A stretch of 56,524 bases of DNA. It comes from Asticcacaulis sp. AC402 (GTDB lineage Bacteria > Pseudomonadota > Alphaproteobacteria > Caulobacterales > Caulobacteraceae). Location: assembly GCF_000495835.1 (NCBI RefSeq), contig NZ_AWGC01000002.1, positions 1 to 56,524 on the forward strand. Direction: 5' to 3'. Below are positions 1 to 7,394 of this stretch, one piece after another (position 1 is the stretch's first letter; each line of letters opens with the position of its first letter). A program made the position numbers and the translations under genes. The notes beneath the pieces were generated by a model. It worked only from the letters and a program-made list of their open reading frames with translations. It was not told where the DNA came from and did not search any database.

Positions 1-24
1 CGTGACAGGCTCCGAGCTTCCGGC

Positions 25-100
25 TCCCCCTCCGCTTCGACGCGCGTCGCCTGAAGAAGGCTCGCTTGCTCAGCACCTCCCCCGCACGCGGTGGAGGATA
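25..100. repeat. Degenerate copy of GC-rich palindromic repeat (family 2)
   Basis: The stretch has the order of the other family-2 copies: a CCCCCTCCG block, then TCGACGCG, then GCTTGCTCAGCACCTCCCCC and a matching GGTGGAGG arm. Better copies lie at 13152-13345, 43739-43835 and 48464-48557. It sits about 70 bases upstream of the first gene. The match is partial, so membership is inferred. Confidence 0.45.
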
Positions 101-169
101 ATCTTGCTGCCTCTTGGCGCAGTTGCTGTAATATGTGACTATCCTCGCAAAACATAATGGGAGGATATC

Positions 170-1024
170 ATGACCTTCAAAGCCGGCCTGCTCGCCGTTT
201 TCGCCCTGCTGTTCAGCGCCCTGCCCGCCACCGCCCAAGAGGTCGTCTATCTCTGGGACAGGGGCCAGCCGGGCTTCGAAGCACGCAAGGACATCCCCGA
301 ACAGCATGCCGAATGGTGGTGGCGGTCGATCAACAATCCGTCCCTGACCGTGTTGCGCCCCGATCCGGCCAAGGCGTCACGTGCCGCCGTAATCGTGGTG
401 CCCGGCGGCGGCCACCGCGATCTGGTCTTCGGCGAGGAAGGCCTGAAACCCGCCCAATATCTGCAAAGCCAGGGCGTCACGGCGTTCGCGCTGAAATATG
501 TCCTCGCCCGCGAACCGGGCTCGCCCTATTCCATCCAGGGCGACGCCCAGGCAGACCTGCTGCGCGCCATCCGCTATGTCCGTGCCCATGCCGCCGACTA
601 CGACATTGACCCCGACAAGATCGGCGTCATGGGCTTTTCGGCCGGCGGCGAACTCACGTCGCTGGTGAGCTTCACACCCCAGGGCGGAACCCCCAACGCC
701 GCTGATCCGATCGATCGCATCGACGCCCGGCCGGACTTTCTGATTGAGATCTATCCCGGCCCACTGGGTATCCCGACGTCGCTGGATCGCGCCCCGCCAC
801 CGGCCTTTTTCCTCAGCGCCTATGACGACCCTATGGCAGTGGCCGATTTCGACATGATCCTGAAGCTGTACAAAAAATACCCAGAAGTTCCCTATGAACT
901 GCACGTGCTGTCGGGCGACGGCCACGGTTTCAACATGGGCGATCGCTCCAAGCGAAAGGCCGTCCGCGACTGGCCGGCGCGATTGGCCGATTGGCTGACC
1001 GACATGGGGTATCTGGCGAAATAG
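170..1024 (+). CDS. Secreted alpha/beta hydrolase (esterase/lipase, BD-FAE-like)
   Basis: A 284-residue exported serine hydrolase, probably a carbohydrate or small-ester esterase of the acetyl-xylan-esterase-like type. Residues 1-22 form a signal peptide ending in ATAQ. The nucleophile elbow is GFSAGG with Ser157. An oxyanion-type PGGGH stretch lies near residue 80, and Asp219/220 and His252 (in GDGHGF) fit the rest of the triad. GGGAGGA lies 6 bases before the ATG, which fixes the start. It is followed after about 55 bases by a membrane glycosyltransferase gene in the same direction, so the two may be co-transcribed. The substrate cannot be read from sequence. The fold call is firm; the esterase role is inferred. 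Confidence 0.85.
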   Translation: MTFKAGLLAVFALLFSALPATAQEVVYLWDRGQPGFEARKDIPEQHAEWWWRSINNPSLTVLRPDPAKASRAAVIVVPGGGHRDLVFGEEGLKPAQYLQSQGVTAFALKYVLAREPGSPYSIQGDAQADLLRAIRYVRAHAADYDIDPDKIGVMGFSAGGELTSLVSFTPQGGTPNAADPIDRIDARPDFLIEIYPGPLGIPTSLDRAPPPAFFLSAYDDPMAVADFDMILKLYKKYPEVPYELHVLSGDGHGFNMGDRSKRKAVRDWPARLADWLTDMGYLAK

Positions 1025-1078
1025 GGTTCCGTCTGCATAAAGCCCTGTCTATAGTTGCCCGCTACAAGGGGAGACCTT

Positions 1079-3070
1079 ATGGCTGCGGAATTCTACGAAC
1101 TGGGTGCAAAGCAGGCCCCCGACAAGAAACCTCTCTTCGGCGATGACCGCGCCCTGATCCGGGCCGGGCTGATCCTGCTGGCGGTCATGACGATCTGGCG
1201 GTTCTACATAGGCCTGATCAGCCACGTCATCTGGGAAGAAAGCCACTTCGTCGTTTCCGGCGAGTATTTTTCCCTGGGCTATCCTGACATCCCCGCCGGC
1301 TATCCGTGGATCGCCAAGCTGATCACCTCGGTCTTCGGCTGGCAGGTCTGGCCACTGCGTATTTTTGGGCTGCTGGTCGCCACCGCCATTCCTTTTGCCG
1401 TCTACTGGATGGCCAAACCGGTCGTCTCCGAGCGTAACGCCGTCTGGGCCGCGATCATCTCGCTGGTCCTGCCGCCGGTGGCCCTGAACGGCACCATCTT
1501 TTACCCTGAAGGCGGTCTGCAGTTACTGCTGGTGCTGATGCTGGGCTGCCTGCTGCGGGCTATCACCTCGGACGGTCTGAAGTGGTGGATCTGGGCCGGG
1601 GTGTGCGCCGGCCTGGGGCAGTTGGTGCACTTCCGATTTTTAATCCCCGGTCTGGCCGTGGTGGTCTTCATGTTGGCGAACCGTCAGGGGCGCCTGCTCT
1701 GGACCAAACCCGGGCCATATGTAACGGCAGCTTTGGCGGTCGTCGGCCTGTTGCCGGCGGTGATCTACAACGCCATGGAAGGCTGGCCAGCCATCCAGTT
1801 CCATGTCGTCAACCGGCCACGCTTCGATCCTGACATCGGCCGGATCATCGCCTTTGTCGTTCAGCTGTTTGCAATTACCACACCTGTTTTCTTCATCGCC
1901 ATGGTGGCGGGCGGCAAGAGGGCTTTGGTCGACGATCGCGCCAAGCCGGAAAGCCTGCTGGGCTATGCGGCTCTGGTCATCTTCGTGTTCTACGTCTTCC
2001 AGACCCTGGTCAACAAGAAGGTCATGCCGCACTGGCCATTCATGGCGACCCTGCCCCTGCTGCCCTACGTGCCGGGTGTATTGATCGGCTTCGTCGACAA
2101 GGCAACGACGCGCACGGGGCGCCTCGGCCGCACCGCAGTGATCGCAACCGCACCTCTGCTGGCCCTGGCCGTCGGTGTCGTCGCCAGCATCTATCAATGG
2201 CAGTACCGCCATTCGGCGGAGTTAAGCCACGTCGAACGCCAGAACAACATCCTGCAGAACGAGAATTACGAACTTCTGGAGCCGGACATCGCGGCGGCGA
2301 ATGCACGAGCGGTGGCAAGGTTCGGGCCGGATATTGCCTGGGCTACCACGGGCCATCGTACAGCCGTCCATATCGAATTTCCGGGCAATGGTGGCCAGCA
2401 TCGGCGCATCTACACCCTGCGTGAACCCTATGACGATATGGCGCGGTTCGTGGTGGCGCGGCAAGACTGGAAGCTGGATTTCGACGACCTGATGCGTGAC
2501 CGCGCCGGCAGGGGCGTCGTGTTGATGATCAATGTGCCGGACTATCCCCTTCACGACATCGAAAAGAACCCGGTCCTGCGAGCACAGTATCAGCGTTTGT
2601 GCACCAGCTTCGAGGAGATCGAGCCGTTCCGGGTAGTGACATTGACACCGCACCGGACGGAGATCGATTTCTATACTGCACGGGTTCGCAAAGAACCTCT
2701 GAGCCTTGCGGCGCCGGTGCCGTGTCCGTTCATTCCGTCGCTGTACATTGCCCAGCCCCAGCGTGGTGAGTTCCTGGAGCGCGATACCGACAAGCAGTTT
2801 TACGGCATGGCGGTCGATCCGATCGGGCTGACACGGGTAGAGATCCTGCTGGACGGCAAGGTCGTCACCGAAGCCAAGTATGGTATCGACGAGAAGAGCA
2901 GCCCGGCGCCGATCGAAATCGGCTATGACCCGAACTATCCGCGGGTGCAGTTCACCTATAGCTTCCCCAAGGGGTCACTGGTGTCGGGCGAACACCGGCT
3001 GAGCCTGCGGGCGACGCGAACGGACGGGACGACGTTGGAAGGTGCTGGACGGACGGTTTATGTGAAGTGA
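1079..3070 (+). CDS. GT39/PMT_2-like polytopic glycosyltransferase
   Basis: A 663-residue inner-membrane protein with about ten hydrophobic segments in residues 25-400, followed by a soluble C-terminal domain (about 400-663). After the first membrane segment it carries WEESHF...GYPDIPAGYPW, which resembles the acidic loop and GY-PP region of the dolichyl/undecaprenyl-phosphate-sugar-dependent ArnT/PMT_2 family. These enzymes move a sugar from a lipid carrier to a periplasmic acceptor such as LPS or protein. The ATG at 1079 was chosen over a TTG at 1055 because AAGGGGAGA lies 5-8 bases before it. The final 260 residues are beta-rich and not recognised. A strong terminator follows at 3111-3154. 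Donor and acceptor are unknown. Confidence 0.75.
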   Translation: MAAEFYELGAKQAPDKKPLFGDDRALIRAGLILLAVMTIWRFYIGLISHVIWEESHFVVSGEYFSLGYPDIPAGYPWIAKLITSVFGWQVWPLRIFGLLVATAIPFAVYWMAKPVVSERNAVWAAIISLVLPPVALNGTIFYPEGGLQLLLVLMLGCLLRAITSDGLKWWIWAGVCAGLGQLVHFRFLIPGLAVVVFMLANRQGRLLWTKPGPYVTAALAVVGLLPAVIYNAMEGWPAIQFHVVNRPRFDPDIGRIIAFVVQLFAITTPVFFIAMVAGGKRALVDDRAKPESLLGYAALVIFVFYVFQTLVNKKVMPHWPFMATLPLLPYVPGVLIGFVDKATTRTGRLGRTAVIATAPLLALAVGVVASIYQWQYRHSAELSHVERQNNILQNENYELLEPDIAAANARAVARFGPDIAWATTGHRTAVHIEFPGNGGQHRRIYTLREPYDDMARFVVARQDWKLDFDDLMRDRAGRGVVLMINVPDYPLHDIEKNPVLRAQYQRLCTSFEEIEPFRVVTLTPHRTEIDFYTARVRKEPLSLAAPVPCPFIPSLYIAQPQRGEFLERDTDKQFYGMAVDPIGLTRVEILLDGKVVTEAKYGIDEKSSPAPIEIGYDPNYPRVQFTYSFPKGSLVSGEHRLSLRATRTDGTTLEGAGRTVYVK

Positions 3071-3110
3071 TGTTTCGGGGTTTGGGGCCTGCGGCCCCAA
3101 CACTTCCCTT

Positions 3111-3154
3111 CTACGAAAAAACCTCGCCCGATCTGGGGCGAGGTTTTTTCGTAG
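3111..3154. terminator. Bidirectional rho-independent terminator
   Basis: The arms CTACGAAAAAACCTCGCCC and GGGCGAGGTTTTTTCGTAG are exact inverted complements around a six-base loop. The T6 run reads as a terminator on the plus strand, and the A6 of the left arm does the same on the minus strand. It therefore serves both the glycosyltransferase gene and the convergent pst operon. A GGGGCC-TGC-GGCCCC hairpin lies just before it (3083-3098). Confidence 0.9.
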
Positions 3155-3208
3155 AAAAGAAAGGTTTTGTGGGGCCGCCGGCCGCATGGCTCTGGGCGTT
3201 CGGCGCGG

Positions 3209-3256
3209 AAATCGACCCACTTGGTCGATTTCATAAGGTTTGCCATGCGGCAAACC
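3209..3256. other. Two small perfect hairpins downstream of pstB
   Basis: AAATCGACC (3209-3217) pairs with GGTCGATTT (3223-3231), and GGTTTGCC (3237-3244) pairs with GGCAAACC (3249-3256). No T-run follows on the minus strand, so they are more likely 3'-end stabilising structures for the pst mRNA than terminators. Confidence 0.5.
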
Positions 3257-3289
3257 TTCGCTTCTCACCCCCCAAACCCCATAAGTTTT

Positions 3290-4099
3290 TCAGCCAAACC
3301 GGCCGCCGATATACTCCCCCGTCTTGGCCACCTTAGGCGTCACAAACAGGTCCGCCGTCGGTCCAAACTCGATCATCTTCCCCAAATACATGAAGCCGGT
3401 ATAGTCCGACAGACGCGCCGCCTGCTGCAGGTTGTGCGTGACAATCACGATCGTATAGTCGCGCTTCAACTCTTCCAGCGTGTCTTCCAGCTTGGCCGTC
3501 GAAATCGGATCCAGCGCTGACGCCGGTTCGTCGAGCAGGAGGATTTCCGGATTGACCGCGATCCCCCGCGCGACGCACAGACGCTGCTGCTGGCCACCCG
3601 ACAGACCCAGGCCCGACTTGGTCAGCTTGTCCTTGACCTCATCCCATAAGGCCGCACGGCGAAGGCTCTCCTCGACGATTTCATCCATCTCGGAACTGCT
3701 CTTCGCGCCATGCAATCGCACGCCAAAAGCAACATTGTCATAGATCGACATCGGGAACGGCGTCGGCTTCTGGAACACCATGCCGACCCGCGCCCGCAGA
3801 GCCGTCACATCGACCTTGGAGCTCAGGATATCCATACCGTCGAACAGAATCTGGCCGTCGGCGCGCTGGCCCGGGTACAGATCGTAGATACGGTTCAGGA
3901 TGCGCAACAGGGTCGACTTGCCGCAGCCCGACGGACCGATCAGCGCAGTAATGGCATGGCGCTTTACCGGCAGGTCGACGCCATGCAGCGCCTGGTTCGC
4001 GCCATAGAAGAAGTTCACCTTCTTCACTTCCAGAACCAGACTGTCGGCCGGCGGCGGCACGATCACGCTTTGAATATCGTTCGTCGTCATGTCGCTCAT
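3290..4099 (-). CDS. pstB: Phosphate ABC transporter ATP-binding protein PstB
   Basis: The 269-residue ATPase that powers high-affinity phosphate import at the inner membrane with PstC, PstA and periplasmic PstS. It has Walker A GPSGCGKS, the ABC signature LSGGQQQR, Walker [14 protein letters not shown] and the H-loop [10 protein letters not shown], all typical of PstB. The start at 4099 (MSDMTTND) lies just upstream of the pstA stop, so the genes nearly abut and are translationally coupled. A longer reading from 4141 would overlap pstA and has no support. No phoU or phoB follows: the next gene downstream is convergent. Confidence 0.97.
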   Translation of the reverse strand: MSDMTTNDIQSVIVPPPADSLVLEVKKVNFFYGANQALHGVDLPVKRHAITALIGPSGCGKSTLLRILNRIYDLYPGQRADGQILFDGMDILSSKVDVTALRARVGMVFQKPTPFPMSIYDNVAFGVRLHGAKSSSEMDEIVEESLRRAALWDEVKDKLTKSGLGLSGGQQQRLCVARGIAVNPEILLLDEPASALDPISTAKLEDTLEELKRDYTIVIVTHNLQQAARLSDYTGFMYLGKMIEFGPTADLFVTPKVAKTGEYIGGRFG

Positions 4100-4100
4100 C

Positions 4101-4967
4101 TTACATCTTCTTTTCACGAGCCAGCCAGCGGCCGAGCACATTAATTCCCAAAACGGCTGCCGCTACCAACAGGGCGCCGCCCCAGGCCAGCTTGATCCAG
4201 ACATCGTCCGGGCTGAGGGCGAAATTATACATCACGACCGGAACGCTGGCGGTCGGCCCGGACAACATGTTCCACCACTCCTCCGGCAGAAACTGATTGT
4301 TCAGCGATGTCAGGAGCAACGGTGCGGTCTCTCCCGAGATCCGCGCGAAGCCCAGCAGGCCGCCGGTCAAAAGGCCGGCACCCGCCGCCTTCCAGATAAC
4401 CCGGCGGATCGTCACGAACTGCGACGCCCCCAGTGCCATACCCGCTTCACGCAACGAATTGGGCTGCAGGTTGAGAATGTCCTCGGTGGTCCGCGCAACG
4501 ATCGGCGTCGCGAGAATGGCCAGGGCGATCGCACCGGCCCACCCCGAAAACCCGTTCATCGGAACAACCAGGAGCTGGTAAATGAACAGACCGACCAGGA
4601 TCGACGGCACCGACAGCAGGACGTCGTTCAGGAAGCGAACAGCATGGCCGTAGGGCGTGTTGCCGCCGATTTCTGCCAGCCACGTGCCAGCCAGAATACC
4701 CACGCCGATGGCAATCAGCATGGCAACGCCACACATCATGATCGAACCCAGGATGGCATTGCGCAATCCGCCGACATACTGGGACGCCGCACCCGGTGTA
4801 TCGTTGGTGAAGATTTCCAGATTGATGGCGGAGACCCCCTGGGTCACCAGCGACCACAGGATCAGCAACAGAGCGGTAAGGGCAATTACCGTCGCCACAA
4901 GGCAGGCGCTGGTAAATAGCCAACTGGCGGCTTTTCGGCGAAGGGCGCGGCTTTGATTTGCTATCAT
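4101..4967 (-). CDS. pstA: Phosphate ABC transporter permease PstA
   Basis: A 288-residue permease with six predicted membrane segments and the conserved cytoplasmic coupling region around [22 protein letters not shown], which contacts PstB. It forms the channel with PstC. The ATG at 4967 begins [16 protein letters not shown], giving a positively charged N-terminus before the first membrane helix, and lies 10 bases after the pstC stop. An upstream in-frame ATG at 5012 lies inside pstC and is unlikely. The length and gene order (S-C-A-B) are standard. Confidence 0.96.
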   Translation of the reverse strand: MIANQSRALRRKAASWLFTSACLVATVIALTALLLILWSLVTQGVSAINLEIFTNDTPGAASQYVGGLRNAILGSIMMCGVAMLIAIGVGILAGTWLAEIGGNTPYGHAVRFLNDVLLSVPSILVGLFIYQLLVVPMNGFSGWAGAIALAILATPIVARTTEDILNLQPNSLREAGMALGASQFVTIRRVIWKAAGAGLLTGGLLGFARISGETAPLLLTSLNNQFLPEEWWNMLSGPTASVPVVMYNFALSPDDVWIKLAWGGALLVAAAVLGINVLGRWLAREKKM

Positions 4968-4977
4968 GACGAATGCC

Positions 4978-5913
4978 TCAATACCGCTGCGACGACAGGA
5001 GCCAGCGCGCAATGGCCAGCACGCCGAAGGTGATCAGGAAAAGCACCAGACCCAGACCCAGCAGGGCCGAGGTATGCATGACGCCGGCCTCGGCAAACTC
5101 GTTGGCGATGGTCGAGGCCAGGGTCGAACCCGAGGAGAACAGCGACGTCGGGAACCCGTGCGAATTACCGATAATGAACGTTACCGCCATGGTCTCGCCC
5201 AGGGCGCGGCCGAAACCCAGCATGGTCGCCCCGACCATACCTTTTTTGACGTAGGGGATCAGCACACGCGTCACAGCTTCGAGCGGCGTCGCCCCCATGC
5301 CAAAGGCCGCTTCGCGCACCTGTGGTGGAATGCTGCGGAAAAGTTCCCGGAAAACCGCCGCCATATAAGGCAGGATCATGATGGCCAGGATGACCGAAGC
5401 GGTAAATATATTGGCGCCGTTGGGCACGCCGGCAAAAATACCACCCAGGCCCGACAGCGGCGTCTGGATATGTTCCGAGAACCATGGCGCGAAAACAAAA
5501 AGTCCCCACATTCCATAAACGATCGAGGGAATGCCCGCCAGAAGCTCGGACATGATGGCAATCGGCTGCGCGATGGCGGGCGGACAGAACTGGGTCAGGA
5601 AGATCGCAATCCCCAGGGCAATCGGCAGGGCAAACGCCAGGGCCAGAAAGGACGAAAGCAAGGTTCCAACAATCGGCCCGGCAGCGCCGAACACCTCATT
5701 TGCCGGGTCCCAGTTCGAGGAAAACAGGAAGGCCGGGCCAAACTTTGAAAGCGCCGGCCAGCTTCCGATCGCCAGGGACACGATCAGCCCGCTGAGCACC
5801 ACCAGCAGCAGGGTCGCTGCCGAGAAGGCGACATAGCGGAAGATCGGGTCCTCAAGGCTTCGACGCACTGCGGGTGGTTCCGCCACAGAGGCTAGGGTTG
5901 GATTTGCGGACAC
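4978..5913 (-). CDS. pstC: Phosphate ABC transporter permease PstC
   Basis: A 311-residue permease with six hydrophobic segments. It has the ABC permease coupling motif VREAAFGMGATPLEAVTRVLIPYVKKG and a GRALGETMAV segment near the C-terminus, both characteristic of PstC. It pairs with PstA in the inner membrane. The start is a GTG at 5913, 18 bases after the pstS stop, with only a weak ribosome-binding sequence, so translation may depend on coupling to pstS. The N-terminal 25 residues are a short soluble lead. Confidence 0.96.
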   Translation of the reverse strand: MSANPTLASVAEPPAVRRSLEDPIFRYVAFSAATLLLVVLSGLIVSLAIGSWPALSKFGPAFLFSSNWDPANEVFGAAGPIVGTLLSSFLALAFALPIALGIAIFLTQFCPPAIAQPIAIMSELLAGIPSIVYGMWGLFVFAPWFSEHIQTPLSGLGGIFAGVPNGANIFTASVILAIMILPYMAAVFRELFRSIPPQVREAAFGMGATPLEAVTRVLIPYVKKGMVGATMLGFGRALGETMAVTFIIGNSHGFPTSLFSSGSTLASTIANEFAEAGVMHTSALLGLGLVLFLITFGVLAIARWLLSSQRY

Positions 5914-5931
5914 GTAATGACCCGGTTCGGT

Positions 5932-6981
5932 TTAAGGTTGAGCAGGAACATAGAGCGGTTTGCCATCGGCCGTAATCTGCGTCCACTGCTTACGCACCAT
6001 GGCCTTGACCTCAGGCGGCATGGGCACAAAGTGGAGTTCATTCGCAGCCTCATCGCCGTTGCTGTACGCCCAGTCGAAGAATTTCAGCACAGCCAGACCG
6101 CGGGCGGGGCTGTACTGTTCCTTGTAGATGATGATGAAGGTGGCCCCCGTGATCGGCCAGGCGTTCTGCCCGGGCTGATTCAGCAGCAGCAGATAGTTGC
6201 CGGGCGCATGTTCCCAGTCCGCACTGGCCGCCGCCGCCCCGAAAGAGGCAGAGCCAGGAACAGGATACTGGCCCGCACCATTCTGCAAAAGGGCATAGGA
6301 CGCGTCCGACTTCTCGGCATAGGCGAATTCGACATAGCCGATGGTGCCGTCGATACGCCCGACAAAAGCGGCTACGCCATCATTGCCCTTGCCGCCCAGG
6401 CCAGTCGGCCATTTGACGGCATCGGAAGCACCGACGTCAGACGCCCATTGCGGGTTCTGCGACGCCAGGTAGGTCGTGAACAGGAAAGTTGTCCCGGATC
6501 CGTCGGCCCGGTGCACGACGGTGATCGGCGTCGCCGGCAGCGCCAGCCCAGGGTTTAGCGCGACGATCGCCGGATCGTTCCACGTTTTGACCTTGCCGAG
6601 AAAAATGTCGCCCAGCACGGCACCCGTCAGTTTCATCTGTCCCTGTGCGACACCCTTGACATTAACGATCGGCACAACACCGCCCATGACGGTCGGGAAC
6701 TGATACAGGCCGTATTTGTCGAGAACTTCGGGCTTCAGCGGCTTATCCGAAGCGCCGAAATCGACGGTTTTCTTCTGGATCTGCTTGACTCCAGCCCCGG
6801 AACCCATGGCCTGATAGTTGAAGCTGACACCAACGTCTCTACGGTAGCCTTCGGCCCACCGGGAATAGATGGTCGCCGGGAAGGTGGCGCCGGCGCCGGA
6901 AACGGCGGTTGCTGGCTTGTCGCCTTGGCTGCACGCCGCCAGGGCTGTCAAAAGCACAAGCGCCAGGAATTTCCTCAACAT
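5932..6981 (-). CDS. pstS: Phosphate-binding protein PstS (lipoprotein form)
   Basis: A 349-residue periplasmic phosphate-binding protein. From the ATG at 6981 it begins MLRKFLALVLLTALAACSQ, a lipoprotein signal with lipobox LAAC and lipid-modified Cys17; an upstream ATG at 7014 would spoil this signal. The phosphate-contact motifs SGAGATFPA near the N-terminus, DFGASDKPL and HRADGSGTT are visible. It delivers phosphate to PstCAB. A Pho box lies about 55 bases upstream at 7035-7052, so induction by PhoB under phosphate limitation is expected. Confidence 0.96.
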   Translation of the reverse strand: MLRKFLALVLLTALAACSQGDKPATAVSGAGATFPATIYSRWAEGYRRDVGVSFNYQAMGSGAGVKQIQKKTVDFGASDKPLKPEVLDKYGLYQFPTVMGGVVPIVNVKGVAQGQMKLTGAVLGDIFLGKVKTWNDPAIVALNPGLALPATPITVVHRADGSGTTFLFTTYLASQNPQWASDVGASDAVKWPTGLGGKGNDGVAAFVGRIDGTIGYVEFAYAEKSDASYALLQNGAGQYPVPGSASFGAAAASADWEHAPGNYLLLLNQPGQNAWPITGATFIIIYKEQYSPARGLAVLKFFDWAYSNGDEAANELHFVPMPPEVKAMVRKQWTQITADGKPLYVPAQP

Positions 6982-7034
6982 GCCGAAATTTGCCTCCGCC
7001 CACCAGCTTACCATGTCTGCGGTACTTGCCTTTT

Positions 7035-7052
7035 ATGACAGCTTCGTGACGG
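7035..7052 (-). promoter_or_regulatory. Pho box of the pstSCAB operon
   Basis: On the minus strand the sequence is CCGTCAC-GAAG-CTGTCAT, an 11-base-spaced pair of heptamers that matches the PhoB consensus CTGTCAT-N4-CTGTCAT at 12 of 14 positions. It points toward pstS. The -10 that should lie about 10 bases further on is weak (TACCGC). Confidence 0.8.
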
Positions 7053-7202
7053 TCGCGCAGCGCCTCTGTGAAATTGACGGTTAACGCAAAAGCACGACCG
7101 ATTCTGCTGCCATTATGTCATATTTACCGACTTGCCAGCAGCAATAGCGAAAGGTTCCGCATCCTTGGTGATGGCTGCTGTTTCGAATTTCTGCGCGCGG
7201 GC

Positions 7203-7238
7203 AAAAAAATTGGCCCCGCGCTGACAGCGCAGGGCCAA
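7203..7238 (-). terminator. Rho-independent terminator of the Pho-linked receptor operon
   Basis: TTGGCCC (7210-7216) pairs with GGGCCAA (7232-7238) and an inner GCGCTG pairs with CAGCGC. On the minus strand the stem is followed by seven T residues (7209-7203). It lies beyond the two-hairpin repeat downstream of the TonB receptor gene. Confidence 0.85.
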
Positions 7239-7276
7239 TACATGCAAGTCTCGGGCTTGAGTTGTACCAATCTTAT

Positions 7277-7394
7277 GGCGAGATGGCTTTAGATACAATC
7301 GCCATCTCGCTCTAAATTTTTGTTTTGTCGCGCAACTTATCCGAAAACGGGGACGACCGTACGGTGCGTCACACTTTATCGGATCGCGCTCTAG
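7277..7394 (+). repeat. Two-hairpin repeat (family 1), diverged copy A
   Basis: The copy holds GATGGC...GCCATC (first stem), CTCTAAATTTTTGTTTTGTCGCGC (linker; conserved part TTTTTGTTTTGTCGCGC), then a stem ending CACTTTATCGGAT and CGCTCTAG. The left TAGAGCG end is lost and the second stem has about 15 extra bases. Its right end CTAG supplies the stop codon (TAG on the minus strand) of the TonB receptor gene at 7391. Confidence 0.8.

Noticed and set aside
7277-7394. Repeat as the terminator of the upstream TonB receptor
   Set aside because: The T-rich linker lies on the plus strand, while the receptor is transcribed on the minus strand; the real terminator is at 7203-7238.
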